A stretch of 64,000 bases of DNA from Dactylosporangium aurantiacum (GTDB taxonomy: Bacteria; Actinomycetota; Actinomycetes; Mycobacteriales; Micromonosporaceae): contig NZ_JNYJ01000017.1 in NCBI RefSeq assembly GCF_000716715.1, positions 62,001 to 126,000 on the forward strand, in the 5' to 3' direction. The notes under the pieces were generated by a model. It saw only the letters and a program-made list of their open reading frames with translations. It had not been told where the DNA came from and ran no database searches. Each line of letters opens with the position of its first letter. Position 1 is the stretch's first letter. The position numbers were made by a program, and so were the translations under genes. Of this stretch, positions 32,653 to 41,483 are shown in pieces.

Positions 32653-33591
32653 TCAGGTGCCGGTGCGCAGCTGGGCGAGCCACCTTGCGGCGTCGGTGAA
32701 GTCGTCGTCGGACAGGCCGGGGGCGCGGCGCGGCGGCGGGTCACCGTTCGACGCCCGCGGGTATGAGCCGAGGAACCGCACGTCGGCGCAGATGCGGCGC
32801 AGCCCCTGCAACGCCTCGCCCATCTGGGCCTCGGCGACGTGGCCGCCGCAGTCGAGGAAGAACACGTAGCGGCCGAGGCGCTCGCCGGTCGGCCGGGACT
32901 CGATCCTGGTCAGGTTGACCCCGCGGACCGACAGCTCCGTCAGTACCGCCAGCAGCGCGCCGACCCGGTCGTGGGCGATGTACACCGCGAGCGTGGTGAG
33001 GTCGTCGCCGGTCGGCGGCGGGGGCGGCCCGGGGCGCGACACGAGCGCGAAGCGGGTCACCGCGTCGGGGTTGTCGGCGATGTCCTTGGCCAGCACGTGC
33101 AGCTTGTAGCGGGTGGCGCCGATGGCGGCGCAGACCGCGGCGTCGAACTCGCCGGTGCCGGCGCCGATCGCGGCGGTCGCGTTGGACAGCACGTCGACGA
33201 CGGTCGCCTGCGGCACGTGCTCACGCAGCCACCTGCGGCACTGGGCGGACGCCTGCGGGTGCGCGGCGACGGACCGGATCGAGTCCAGCGACCGGTCGTC
33301 GGCGGCGGCGAGCACGAACTGCACCGGCAGCACCACCTCGCGGGTGATGATCAGCGGCTCGCCGTTGGCCAGCTCGTCGAGGGTGACGCCGACCTGGCCA
33401 CCGATCGAGTTCTCCAGCGGGACGAGCGCGGCGTCGGCCTCACCGGCGCGCAACGCGTCCAGGGCCTCCGGGACGCTGCGGGCCGGGGTCAGCACCCCGC
33501 GGTCGGCGGCCGGGACAGTCCTGAGCGCCTGCTCGGAGAACGTGCCTTCCGGCCCCAGGTACACGAACCGCGTCGGCGGTACACCAGGCAT
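32653..33591 (-). CDS. pheA: Prephenate dehydratase
   Basis: 312-residue monofunctional enzyme of phenylalanine synthesis (prephenate to phenylpyruvate). PDT domain: FVYLGPEGTFSEQAL, VPLENSIGGQV and the TRF motif in AVTRFALV. ACT regulatory domain: GALLAVLTELSVRGVNLTRI with ESRP, the phenylalanine-binding site. TAGGCT is 7 nt before the ATG, so leaderless transcription is likely. Confidence 0.96.
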   Translation of the reverse strand: MPGVPPTRFVYLGPEGTFSEQALRTVPAADRGVLTPARSVPEALDALRAGEADAALVPLENSIGGQVGVTLDELANGEPLIITREVVLPVQFVLAAADDRSLDSIRSVAAHPQASAQCRRWLREHVPQATVVDVLSNATAAIGAGTGEFDAAVCAAIGATRYKLHVLAKDIADNPDAVTRFALVSRPGPPPPPTGDDLTTLAVYIAHDRVGALLAVLTELSVRGVNLTRIESRPTGERLGRYVFFLDCGGHVAEAQMGEALQGLRRICADVRFLGSYPRASNGDPPPRRAPGLSDDDFTDAARWLAQLRTGT

Positions 33592-33622
33592 GTTTCCAAG
33601 CCTAGACGCTGCCGCGGGCGGC

Positions 33623-34141
33623 TCAGCAGCTGGCGGCGTTGAGCAGCGCCGGCGGGGCGGTCGCCTTCACCTCGACCGTGCACGGGTCGGTGCCGACCGT
33701 GACGACGGTCAGCGCCGTCGGTGCGCCCTTGGACATGACCTGCAGCGGCTCACTGCCGGTGACCGTGAGCACGGTGTACTGCCACACGCCGGCACACAGC
33801 GGCCCCGACTTCACGGTGAGCCCGTTGCCGCCGGGCAGGCTGGGCCGGGCCCGGCGGACCGCCGCGACGACCTGCTCGCCGGTCGGGCGGCCGTTGCACT
33901 GGGAGACGTACGCCTCGGAGAACGGCAGCTGGCTCGGGCTGGCGCCGGTGCTCGCCGAGCGGGCGGGGGTGCTGGTGCGCGCCGGCGGGACGTTGGGGGT
34001 GCGGACCGGGGTCGGGCTCACCGACCTCGCCGCGGGGGCCGACACGGGCGGCAGGAGGGGTCCGGAGTCGCCGGAGCGGGTGCAGCCGGACAGCAGGCAT
34101 CCAAGGGTGACGATGCCGAGCACGGCGGCCGCGGTGCGCAT
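33623..34141 (-). CDS. Hypothetical lipoprotein
   Basis: 172 residues. Signal with lipobox LSGC (Cys about 20), a Pro/Ser/Thr linker (30-75), then a roughly 95-residue globular domain with three further Cys ending ..LLNAASC. A TACGAT -10 just upstream favours ATG 34141 as a leaderless start; ATG 34150 is alternative. Domain unrecognised; surface-anchored. Confidence 0.72.
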   Translation of the reverse strand: MRTAAAVLGIVTLGCLLSGCTRSGDSGPLLPPVSAPAARSVSPTPVRTPNVPPARTSTPARSASTGASPSQLPFSEAYVSQCNGRPTGEQVVAAVRRARPSLPGGNGLTVKSGPLCAGVWQYTVLTVTGSEPLQVMSKGAPTALTVVTVGTDPCTVEVKATAPPALLNAASC

Positions 34142-34195
34142 GGAGCACATCGTAGGACGTCAGTCCGTTGCCCGGTCCGGCGGTTGCGGCGGGGT

Positions 34196-34600
34196 TCAGA
34201 CGGCCCCGGACGTCGTCACGCGGTGGCCGGCGGCGTTGAGCGCGGCGAGGGCCTCGCCGAGCCGCACGGCCGGCACCAGCACGTAGTCGGTGTCGAAGGT
34301 GGAGAACGCGAAGATGTTGACCCTGGCGTCGGCGAGCGGGGAGACGATCGACGCGAGGATGCCGGTGAGGGCGAGCTGGACGGGCCCGGCGACGCGCAGG
34401 CAGCGCCACGGCGTCTCGACGGAGGCGCCGGCGGGCGCCCGGTCGGCGGGGCACAGGATCGACACCTCGTCGGGGGTCCAGGTCACCGAGATGACGTCGG
34501 TGCCGGCCGCCACCGCCTCGACGAGTCCCGGCGGGACGGGCGATCCGGCCGGCAGGCGGCAGATCGCGTAGTCGCCTGGCAGCACCTGGAGGTCCAACAT
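34196..34600 (-). CDS. ACT-domain amino-acid-binding protein
   Basis: 134 residues in two ACT-like halves: DYAICRLPAGSPVPP..VSILCPADRAP and VQLALTGILASIVSPLADARVNIFAFSTFDTDYVLVP. It matches stand-alone ACT/CASTOR-like sensors. ATG 34600 lies 7 nt after TACGCT (leaderless). Possibly a free regulator of amino-acid metabolism; no operon partner. Confidence 0.83.
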   Translation of the reverse strand: MLDLQVLPGDYAICRLPAGSPVPPGLVEAVAAGTDVISVTWTPDEVSILCPADRAPAGASVETPWRCLRVAGPVQLALTGILASIVSPLADARVNIFAFSTFDTDYVLVPAVRLGEALAALNAAGHRVTTSGAV

Positions 34601-34889
34601 GACAAGGAGCGTACGGTGCGAACGCGGTGCGTGTCGGTAGCACGTGAGCCAGGCCACGTGCGCGGCGCACTGTGGTGTGATCGCCGGCCACGACCGGGCT
34701 ACGGCGCGCGGCCGGGGAGCGCGGTCGGGGAGCACGGTCGTGAGCGTGGTCGGGGCGTGTGGCCGGGGCGCGCGTCACCGGGCGCCGGCGACGGCAGCGT
34801 GCCCGTCCTTCCGGCGCGCGCTCAGACCGTGCTCGCGCTCAGACCGTGCGCGCGCTCAGACCGTGCTCGCGCTCAGACCGTGCTCGCGC
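34601..34889. other. Intergenic region with 17-bp tandem repeats
   Basis: No gene seen. G+C-rich (CGGGGAGCGCGGTCGGGGAGC-like motifs at 34710-34760). The right end is a 17-bp tandem array that starts inside the neighbouring gene. Confidence 0.6.
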
Positions 34890-34905
34890 TCAGACCGTGC
34901 TGAAG
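34817..34905. repeat. 17-bp tandem repeat spanning the PAS-gene stop codon
   Basis: CTCAGACCGTG recurs at 34821, 34838, 34855, 34872 and 34889, exactly 17 bp apart. The last copy contains the final codons and TGA (34890-34892) of the PAS-domain gene. Confidence 0.9.
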
Positions 34906-35321
34906 AAGGTCAGCGAGCCGACGACCTGTCCGTCCTGCAGCAGCGGGGTGGCGATCGCGTCGAACGTGCGCGGTCCCGTCGCGCAGCGCACCCGGACCAG
35001 GCCGCGGGCGAGCCGCCCCGAGGACAGGGCGAGCAGCGGCGGCGTCTTGTTGATCTCGGACGCGTCGAGGGCGCCGCCGTCGCCGAAGTCGAGCAGCTGC
35101 AGGACACCGTCGACGAGCGGGCGGTCGATGGCGGACTCGGTGAGCCCGAGCAGGTCCTCGAACGAGGCGGACACCGCGACGATGACCGCCTTGTCGTCGA
35201 TCACCAGGCTCGGCTCAGCCGCGTCGGCGACCGTCGCCGCCCAGCGGTCGAGTGACGACTCGGCCGGGTCGGGCGAGCGGACGAGGTGTGGGTCGGAGAT
35301 GGACAGCTCGACATGCGCCAC
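34890..35321 (-). CDS. Stand-alone PAS-domain protein
   Basis: 143 residues. A PAS fold covers about 25-140 (EPSLVIDDKAVIVAVSASFE, DLLGL.., then TFDAIATPLLQDGQVVGSLT). No output domain, so it probably signals through a partner. GTG 35321 follows GAGGAGG and lies 9 bp after a small leaderless ORF. Its 3' end, including the stop codon, is the unit of a downstream tandem repeat. Confidence 0.82.
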   Translation of the reverse strand: MAHVELSISDPHLVRSPDPAESSLDRWAATVADAAEPSLVIDDKAVIVAVSASFEDLLGLTESAIDRPLVDGVLQLLDFGDGGALDASEINKTPPLLALSSGRLARGLVRVRCATGPRTFDAIATPLLQDGQVVGSLTFFSTV

Positions 35322-35330
35322 AGCGCCTCC

Positions 35331-35444
35331 TCAGGCACCGGTGCTGCGGACGCGTCCGCGCAGCGAACTCATCATCGCATCCGCAAGCGTGTGATCGGTC
35401 CCCAGCGATTGCTCAATCCGGCGCTTCGTGTCGAGCGGCTCCAC
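35331..35444 (-). CDS. Small 37-residue ORF upstream of the PAS gene
   Basis: GTG 35444 lies 7 nt after TAGCCT, the local leaderless pattern. The peptide starts MEPLDTKRRIEQSLG and ends RGRVRSTGA; helical and basic. It ends 9 bp before the PAS gene and shares its promoter. Could be a small regulator or a leader ORF. Confidence 0.5.
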   Translation of the reverse strand: MEPLDTKRRIEQSLGTDHTLADAMMSSLRGRVRSTGA

Positions 35445-35454
35445 GCCGCAGAGG

Positions 35455-36159
35455 CTACTCCGCGTCACTCCGCTTGTCAGTGCCCACGCGATCGCCATCC
35501 TTGTACCACCGGTAGCTCTCGGCGAACGCGGCATAGGACTGCGACGACCACGTGGCCGGATGCAGCGCCAGCGAGAACACCTTGTCGACGGTCTCCCCGG
35601 CGAGCCGGTGACCGCGGGCGTTCAGGACGCGGGGCAGCTCGTGGTACGCGGTGACCAGGCAGCCCTTCGGCACCCCGTAGAAGCTGATCTTGCCGGTGCC
35701 GGCGAACGCGAGGATCGGCATGACCGGGATCGACACCCCGGCGCTGCGCGACAGCGCCTCGGCGGCGGCCTTGGCCTCGGCGCGGGTCTCCTCGACGTAC
35801 TTGGGGCGCTTGCCGTCGATCTGCACGATGTCGCCGGCGAACGAGACGCGGCTGCGCCCGTGGTCCTTGACCGTCACCGCGAACACCCCACCGGGGCCGA
35901 CGGCGAGGAACGAGCGGCGTTCGGCGCCGGTCAGCTCCCGCAGGTCCAGGACGTGCCACTCGTCGCCGAGACGGCCGATGAGGCTGCCCATCCTGCGGTA
36001 CAGACGGTTGTGCCCCGCCTCTTCCCTGCGAGCTCCGCGCTCGGCGCGCCGCTCACGCATCCAGTCAATGGGGGAAGGCCGGCCGGCATCAACAATGATG
36101 CGATCGTCAAACCCTTCGGGCTGCGAATCCGTCCCGCCGCGGTGCAGCAGTTCGGTCAT
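35455..36159 (-). CDS. NERD-like (nuclease-related) domain protein
   Basis: 234 residues. ATG 36159 has GGAGGTG 6 nt upstream. The C-terminal two thirds read like the NERD alpha/beta nuclease-like core: RRMGSLIGRLGDEWHVLDLR, FLAVGPGGVFAVTVKDHGRS, KYVEETRAEAKAAAEAL, then VMPILAFAGTGKISFYG. The N-terminal 50 residues are charged. Catalytic residues are uncertain. Confidence 0.7.
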   Translation of the reverse strand: MTELLHRGGTDSQPEGFDDRIIVDAGRPSPIDWMRERRAERGARREEAGHNRLYRRMGSLIGRLGDEWHVLDLRELTGAERRSFLAVGPGGVFAVTVKDHGRSRVSFAGDIVQIDGKRPKYVEETRAEAKAAAEALSRSAGVSIPVMPILAFAGTGKISFYGVPKGCLVTAYHELPRVLNARGHRLAGETVDKVFSLALHPATWSSQSYAAFAESYRWYKDGDRVGTDKRSDAE

Positions 36160-36194
36160 CTCGCACACCTCCAAGTCGCCGCTCGGTTGCGTGT

Positions 36195-36222
36195 GTGTTC
36201 AAACACCGTACGTGTTCAAACA
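36195..36222. promoter_or_regulatory. Paired GTGTTCAAACA sites upstream of the NERD-like gene
   Basis: GTGTTCAAACA at 36195-36205 and 36212-36222, 17 bp apart. The first extends to the near-palindrome GTGTT-CA-AACAC. Located in the 190-bp gap before arcA and upstream of the leftward NERD-like gene; probable operator. Confidence 0.5.
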
Positions 36223-36350
36223 GGCTACCGGCATGACTCGACAGGTGAAAGACTTGGAATGACTGGGATGAATGCCACATTCACGATGTCTCGTGAATTT
36301 GCAGATGGCGCCGAACCGGTGGATATCGGGTCAGCCGTTAGGCTGAGTTG

Positions 36351-37544
36351 GTGAGCCATCATCACGTCGACAGCGAGGTCGGCCGGCTCGGCACGGTGCT
36401 GCTGCACCGCCCGGGCGCGGAGCTGGCCCGGCTGACCCCGCGCAACAACGACTCGCTGCTGTTCGACGGGATCCCGTGGGTCGGGCGTGCTCAGGAAGAG
36501 CATGACACGTTCGCGCAAGCCCTGCGAGGGCACGGCGTCGAGGTCGTGTACGTGTCGGACCTGTTGGCCGAGACGGTGGCCGTACCGACGGCGCGGGACG
36601 AAGTGACCAGGGCGGTGCTCGACGACGTCCGCCTCGGCGACACGCTGCGCCGCCACGTGGCGAACCACCTCGCCGCGCTCGACCCGGCGGCGCTGGCCAC
36701 CACGCTCATCGCCGGGTTGTCCCGCGCCGAGCTGCGCGCCGGCGGCGGCATCGTGCACGCGCTGATGGACCGGTCCGACTTCGTCATCGACCCGCTGCCC
36801 AACCTGCTGTTCACGCGCGACTCATCCGTCTGGATCGGCGACCAGGTGGCCGTGACGAGCCTGGCGATGCACGCCCGGCGCCGCGAGACCACCCTCACCC
36901 ACGCGATCTACCGGCACCATCCCCGGTTCGCCGGGACGTCGCTGGTGTACGAGCCGGGCCTGGAGCACCTGGAGGGCGGCGACGTGCTGCTGCTCGCGCC
37001 GGGGGTGGTCGCGGTCGGCGTGGGCGAGCGGACCCGGCCGGCCGGCGCGGAGCGGCTCGCCCGGCGCTGCTTCGAGCGAGGGCTGGCACACACGGTGCTG
37101 GTGGTGCCGATCGCGCAGCAGCGGGCGACGATGCACCTGGACACGGTCTGCACGATGGTCGACGTGGACGCGGTCGTCATGTACCCGAACGTGGCGAGCA
37201 GCCTGCAGTCGTGGACGGTCACCGCCGGCCCGTCGGGCGAGCCGGCCGTCTCCGGCCCGGAGCCGTTCATCGTGGGCGCGGCCAAGGCGATGCGGATCGA
37301 CACGCTGCGGATCATCGACACCGGCCTCGACCCGGTGACCGCGGAGCGTGAGCAGTGGGACGACGGCAACAACACCCTGGCGATCGCGCCCCGGCTGTGC
37401 GTCGCGTACGAGCGCAACGTGGAGACCAACGCCCAGCTGGAGCGCAACGGGATCGAGGTGATCCGGATCCCGGGGTCGGAGCTGGGCTCGGGCCGGGGCG
37501 GACCACGGTGCATGTCCGCCCCGATCCTGCGGGCCGCTGGGTAG
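36351..37544 (+). CDS. arcA: Arginine deiminase
   Basis: 397 residues: L-arginine to citrulline plus ammonia. Guanidino-modifying enzyme motifs: [31 protein letters not shown] with catalytic His, and nucleophile Cys in [11 protein letters not shown]. The GTG lies 6-7 nt after TAGGCT (leaderless). No arcB/arcC/antiporter neighbours, so it may serve acid or nitrogen stress rather than a full ADI pathway. Confidence 0.95.
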   Translation: MSHHHVDSEVGRLGTVLLHRPGAELARLTPRNNDSLLFDGIPWVGRAQEEHDTFAQALRGHGVEVVYVSDLLAETVAVPTARDEVTRAVLDDVRLGDTLRRHVANHLAALDPAALATTLIAGLSRAELRAGGGIVHALMDRSDFVIDPLPNLLFTRDSSVWIGDQVAVTSLAMHARRRETTLTHAIYRHHPRFAGTSLVYEPGLEHLEGGDVLLLAPGVVAVGVGERTRPAGAERLARRCFERGLAHTVLVVPIAQQRATMHLDTVCTMVDVDAVVMYPNVASSLQSWTVTAGPSGEPAVSGPEPFIVGAAKAMRIDTLRIIDTGLDPVTAEREQWDDGNNTLAIAPRLCVAYERNVETNAQLERNGIEVIRIPGSELGSGRGGPRCMSAPILRAAG

Positions 37545-37572
37545 TTCTCGCGTTTCTGGGCTTCGCGTTTCG

Positions 37573-37657
37573 GGCTTCGCGGCTCGGCTTCGCGGCTCGG
37601 CTTCGCGGCTCGGCTTCGCGGCTCGGCTTCGCGGCTCGGCTTCGCGGCTTGGCTTCG
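37573..37657. repeat. 13-bp tandem repeat adjoining the DUF5926 stop codon
   Basis: Six units of GGCTTCGCGGCTC begin at 37573, 37586, 37599, 37612, 37625 and 37638, then a partial unit to 37657. The array touches the stop codon (37658-37660) of the leftward DUF5926 gene. Confidence 0.9.
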
Positions 37658-38545
37658 TCAGCGCAGCGGCTGGAGGCGGCCGAGGAGGCCCTGCTTGCTG
37701 CGGCGTTCCGCGGCGGTCAGCGGTTCGGTGACGGCGAGGGCTTCGGCGTACCGCTTCGAGAACTCGGCGACCGGTGCCTCCCACTCCTCCGCCTCCACCT
37801 CGAGCGGCAGGTCCCAGACGGGCGCGAGGAGCCCGTGCGCGCGGAACATGCCGGCGAACTTGGTGTTGTCACCGAGCAGCAGCCCGCCACCCGCCGACAG
37901 CCGCGACAGCGCGTCCAGCGCCCGGTCCTCGTCGTCGCCGAGGACGAGCCGTACGTGGGACCGGTCGGTGACGCGGCACCAGTACGTCGCCGGCGCCGCG
38001 GACAGCCGCACCGTCGGGAAGATGCTCGCGTTGGCCCGCTCCAGCGACGCCCGCACGTTCGGGTCGTCGGTCGCGTTGTCCTCGAGCCAGAACTCGAACC
38101 CCGTGTGCACCGTGATGTCCAGCGGCGCGTTCACGATCACGTCCTGCAGCCGCGGCCCCACCCCCGGCAACGCGGGGATGTTCACCGTCTTGCCCACCGG
38201 CGTGTCCAGCGCGCACTGCAACGCCACCGCGAGATCCCGCGACACGTCCCCCGACTGCACGTGCCGCTGCAGCCCGATGAAGACCCGGCCGTCGGGCTTC
38301 GTCATCGCCGGCCACGCCATCGGCAGCACCGTCGCGAGGATGACCGGCCGGTCGCCGTACCGCTCGACCAGGTCAGGCGCCAACTTCAACGGCGCCGAGG
38401 CCGCCGGCACCAGCTCACGCAGCGCGATCCACTCCGGCTCGTCGGCCAGCCCTTCGAACGGGCGGCCCACGTAGACGTCACGAATCTTCTGGCGCTTCTC
38501 ACCGTCGGTGGACCGGCCACGGGGGGTTTTCGCTCGCTTGCTCAC
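37658..38545 (-). CDS. DUF5926 family protein
   Basis: 295 residues, actinobacterial-type conserved protein: basic N-terminus (SKRAKTPRGRSTDGEKRQ), then YVGRPFEGLADEPEWIALRE, RPVILATVLPMAWPAM, FIGLQRHVQSGDVSRDLA and a C-terminal ERRSKQGLLGRLQPLR with preprotein-translocase-like basic tail. The GTG is 8 nt after TAGGCT. Biochemical role unknown. Confidence 0.85.
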   Translation of the reverse strand: MSKRAKTPRGRSTDGEKRQKIRDVYVGRPFEGLADEPEWIALRELVPAASAPLKLAPDLVERYGDRPVILATVLPMAWPAMTKPDGRVFIGLQRHVQSGDVSRDLAVALQCALDTPVGKTVNIPALPGVGPRLQDVIVNAPLDITVHTGFEFWLEDNATDDPNVRASLERANASIFPTVRLSAAPATYWCRVTDRSHVRLVLGDDEDRALDALSRLSAGGGLLLGDNTKFAGMFRAHGLLAPVWDLPLEVEAEEWEAPVAEFSKRYAEALAVTEPLTAAERRSKQGLLGRLQPLR

Positions 38546-39461
38546 GGCGACCCAGCCTAGGCGGTCCCGCCGCGCCGTGGGCAAACACCCACCACCCTGG
38601 GCGCGTCTCTCACCCGCCAGCGCTCCCATTTCGGAGCAATACGGAAATATCCACGTGGGACAGTTGCGCGCGGCCCCTTACGATGGTGGCACTGGCCGCC
38701 GGCATGACTACGGACGGTGTCCACTCCGAAGATCAATTTCCTGTGGTGGAGTATCGTGCCCATAGGCGGTCAGCACGGCGACGAGTCACCCGCGTTGTCG
38801 AGCTGTACGTACGGTCCGGTCGGCCCGGGTCAGCTTCAGCAGCCTGGCGACCACTGACCGCTCGCTCGCGCTCGCAACCGCAAGACGGCGAGCGAGGCAG
38901 GCCCACAGGCCGGCGACCGGGCCGCCCGCGAGGTTGGACAGCCAAGATCTGCGTGCTCAGGCTCTCGATCGGACCCACGCAGGTTGATCGCTCCACCTCG
39001 ACGGACCGTAGGCAAGCAGATGTCGACGGACCGTGGGCACGCCGATCTCGCAGAGACCCTGCCCCCCGTCACGCCGGCGATTCGGGGCCAGCCGCCCGCA
39101 CGACTCCGGGCCGGTGCACCCGTAGGACTAGGGGCCAACCGCCCGCACGGCTAGGTGCCGGCGCGTCCGCACGACTCCAGGCCGAGCCGCCCCCACGGAG
39201 AACAGCCGGGCGCCCCCACGGAAACGGCCAGGCGCTCCCACAGAGGACAGCCGAGCGCCCCACGAAGGACAGCCGGCCCCCACGGAAACGGCCAGGCGCT
39301 CACGGAGGACACAACGGGGCAGCAACCACGGGGATGCCGCGCGCCAGCGCCACAAGCTGCCGCGCGCAGCGCAGGCAGTGCGAGCGCAGCGAGCATGGGG
39401 GGTGCGGGGTGGGAACCCCCCGCCGGGACCCGCTGCGAAGCAGTGGGGCGGCAGTACAGCC
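38546..39461. other. Roughly 900-bp intergenic region
   Basis: No confident gene. From 38704 (ATG, with TACGAT about 20 bp upstream) a frame begins MTTDGVHSEDQFPVVEYRAH and continues Arg-rich; it may be a short gene or a remnant. From 39150 to 39340 variants of CACGGAAACGGCCAGGCGCT and related G+C-rich blocks recur. Near 39400 the sequence GAGCGCAGCGAGCATGGGGGG precedes a GGTGGGAACCCCCC hairpin. Confidence 0.5.
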
Positions 39462-39860
39462 CTACAGCTTGGCCCAGACGCACTGGCCCAGGCCGTCGCG
39501 TTCGACGCCCCAGCCCTTCGCCAGGGCGGCGACGATGGTCAGGCCGCGGCCGTCGATGGCGTCGGGGGCGGCCACGCGCAGCTCGGGGCCGGCCGGGGAG
39601 CCGCCGTCGGTCACCCTGATCTCCAGGGTGTCGTCGTCGAGCAGGCGCCACGCCACGCGGATGACGTCGCCCGGGAGGGGGGCGGCGTGGCGGACGGCGT
39701 TGCCGACCAGTTCGGCGGCGATGGCGACCGCGTCGTCGAGGCGGTCCTCGGTGACGAGGGCGTCGAGCTCGTGGGCGAGGCGGTGGCGGGCGAGGTGCGC
39801 GCCACGGGCGTGATGCGGGACGACGACGCACCAGGCGCGCTCAGCGACGGTTGTGGACAC
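39462..39860 (-). CDS. RsbW-like ATP-binding (anti-sigma/serine kinase) protein
   Basis: 132-residue GHKL ATPase: N box AVAIAAELVGNAVRHA, G1 RVTDGGSPAG, G2 DGRGLTIVAALAKGWGV. Small stand-alone HATPase_c_2 proteins act as anti-sigma factors or switch kinases. GTG 39860 has GGAGG upstream and lies 4 bp beyond the sensor-kinase stop; ATG 39878 would overlap it. Co-transcribed with the kinase. Confidence 0.82.
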   Translation of the reverse strand: MSTTVAERAWCVVVPHHARGAHLARHRLAHELDALVTEDRLDDAVAIAAELVGNAVRHAAPLPGDVIRVAWRLLDDDTLEIRVTDGGSPAGPELRVAAPDAIDGRGLTIVAALAKGWGVERDGLGQCVWAKL

Positions 39861-39864
39861 CCTC

Positions 39865-41355
39865 TCAAGCCTCCCCATGGGTATCTGCGTCGGCGCGGGG
39901 CAGTCGCACTTCCGCGACGGTCCCGCCTCCTTGGCGTGGACGCAACGATACCCATCCATGTTGACGCTCAACGATCCTACGCACGAGATAGAGTCCCAGG
40001 CCGACGCCGCCGCGGGTGCGCTGGTCGCCGGTTTCGAGTTGCCAGAAGCGTTCGAACGCCCGCTCAACGTGCTCTGGACGGATGCCGATGCCCCGGTCGG
40101 CGACCCTGAACCAGACGGTCTGCGCGTCCGCCCCTGCGGTCAGGACGGCTTCTACCCAGTTCAGGGAGTATTTACCCGCATTCGTAACAAATTCCGCCAG
40201 GATGGTGGCGAGGGTGGCGCGCTCCCCGAGGGCTTTCGGCAGGCTCTGCGGCAGGGCGACGGTCAGGGTGCGGCGCTGCTCGGGGCTGAGGTCGTCGACG
40301 GCGGCGGTCAAGGTCTCGATCAGGTCGAACGGCAGCAGCGCCGACGCGTCGGCCGGGTTGGACTCGTCGCCGACGGCGTTGAGCAGCCGGTCGACCAGCC
40401 GGCTGAGCTCGCGGGCGCGCTGGCCGACGACGTAGATCGCGTCGCGCCGGGAGCCCTCGTCGAGGGAGTCCCAGTGTTCGACGAGCGTGTCGGCGTACCC
40501 GCGGATGACGGTGATCGGGGTCCGCAGCTCGTGACCGGTGAGGGCGATGAACAGGTCCCGTCCGTCGGCGGGCTGTTCGGCGCGGGCGCGGAACGACACG
40601 CTGATGTCGGTGGTGTCGGGCTTGGTGGCGGCTCTGATCTGGATCCAGGTGCCGCACGCCATCTGGTGCTCGACGGTTTCGGCGCCGGTCGGCAGCGGGA
40701 ACGGCCAGGGTTCGCCGATCGCGGCGTCGGGTGACCGGGCGGTGAGCAGCGCCGCGGCCGGGTTCCAGGTGCGCACGACGTGGTCCGCGTCGAGCAGGGC
40801 GAAGGGTTCGTCGACTGGGTCGATGGCCGGGGCGTCGGTGTGGATGGGCAGGCCACGGCCCAGCGTGTACTGCAGCCCGACGAGGTTGGCGAGGAAGGCG
40901 AGGGCGGCGCGTTCGGCGGTGCCGGCGGTGCCTTCGGCGTCACGGTAGCCGGCGGCGAGGACGCCGACGGGCGTGTTGCCGGCGTTGACCTCGGCGGCGA
41001 TGAAGCGGGCCAGCCCGCGGCCGCGCAGGTGCTCGCCGCCGACGGTGCCGAGGAGGCTGACCGGGAATTCGCGGACTCGGGAGCCGTACTGGAGCAGCCC
41101 GCGCAGCGTGGGGTGGATCAGGTCGACGGGCCGGCCGAGGGACCAGTCGAGGGCTCCGGTGGCGGCGACGACCCGGCCGCTGTCGTGACCGTATTCGATG
41201 AACGACGCACCGGCGGCCGAGGTGGCCTGGGCGGTGACGTCGACGGTGCGCTGCAGGGCGGGCAGGCCGCCGGCGCCGGTCGCGAGCTGCTCGGCGATCT
41301 CGGCCAGCCCGCCGAACACGGCGGTGGCGTCGACCGGATCCCGAGCATCGACCAT
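39865..41355 (-). CDS. Cytosolic GAF/PAS sensor histidine kinase
   Basis: 496 residues without TM helices. A GAF-like domain (about 10-165, FIEYGHDSGRVVAATG..AGYRDAEG) is followed by a PAS-like segment (185-270), HisKA with GHELRTPITVIRGYAD, then HATPase with EFVTNAGKYS, DRGIGI and GVGLGLYLV. GGGGAGG upstream of ATG 41355. No response regulator adjacent; the RsbW-like gene follows, hinting at partner-switching output. Confidence 0.88.
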   Translation of the reverse strand: MVDARDPVDATAVFGGLAEIAEQLATGAGGLPALQRTVDVTAQATSAAGASFIEYGHDSGRVVAATGALDWSLGRPVDLIHPTLRGLLQYGSRVREFPVSLLGTVGGEHLRGRGLARFIAAEVNAGNTPVGVLAAGYRDAEGTAGTAERAALAFLANLVGLQYTLGRGLPIHTDAPAIDPVDEPFALLDADHVVRTWNPAAALLTARSPDAAIGEPWPFPLPTGAETVEHQMACGTWIQIRAATKPDTTDISVSFRARAEQPADGRDLFIALTGHELRTPITVIRGYADTLVEHWDSLDEGSRRDAIYVVGQRARELSRLVDRLLNAVGDESNPADASALLPFDLIETLTAAVDDLSPEQRRTLTVALPQSLPKALGERATLATILAEFVTNAGKYSLNWVEAVLTAGADAQTVWFRVADRGIGIRPEHVERAFERFWQLETGDQRTRGGVGLGLYLVRRIVERQHGWVSLRPRQGGGTVAEVRLPRADADTHGEA

Positions 41356-41483
41356 GGTGCGAGTCTGCCTCCCCACGCTTCGCTTTGAAAGGCTATTGCC
41401 GAAACTTCTCTGCTCGGGAATCCGTCGTCGGGCTCACCTGGCCCGGTGGATTCCGTGGTAGCAATGCGGTAGCAAGATGATGG

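Noticed and set aside
34801..34905. Extended C-terminus of the PAS protein through the 17-bp repeats
   Set aside because: A TGA stop lies in the first repeat; 17 bp is not a multiple of three, so read-through would scramble frames.
38683..39813. 376-codon plus frame in the 38.6-39.8 kb gap
   Set aside because: After about 45 plausible residues it becomes Arg/Pro low complexity and runs antisense into the RsbW-like gene; kept only as a note on the gap.
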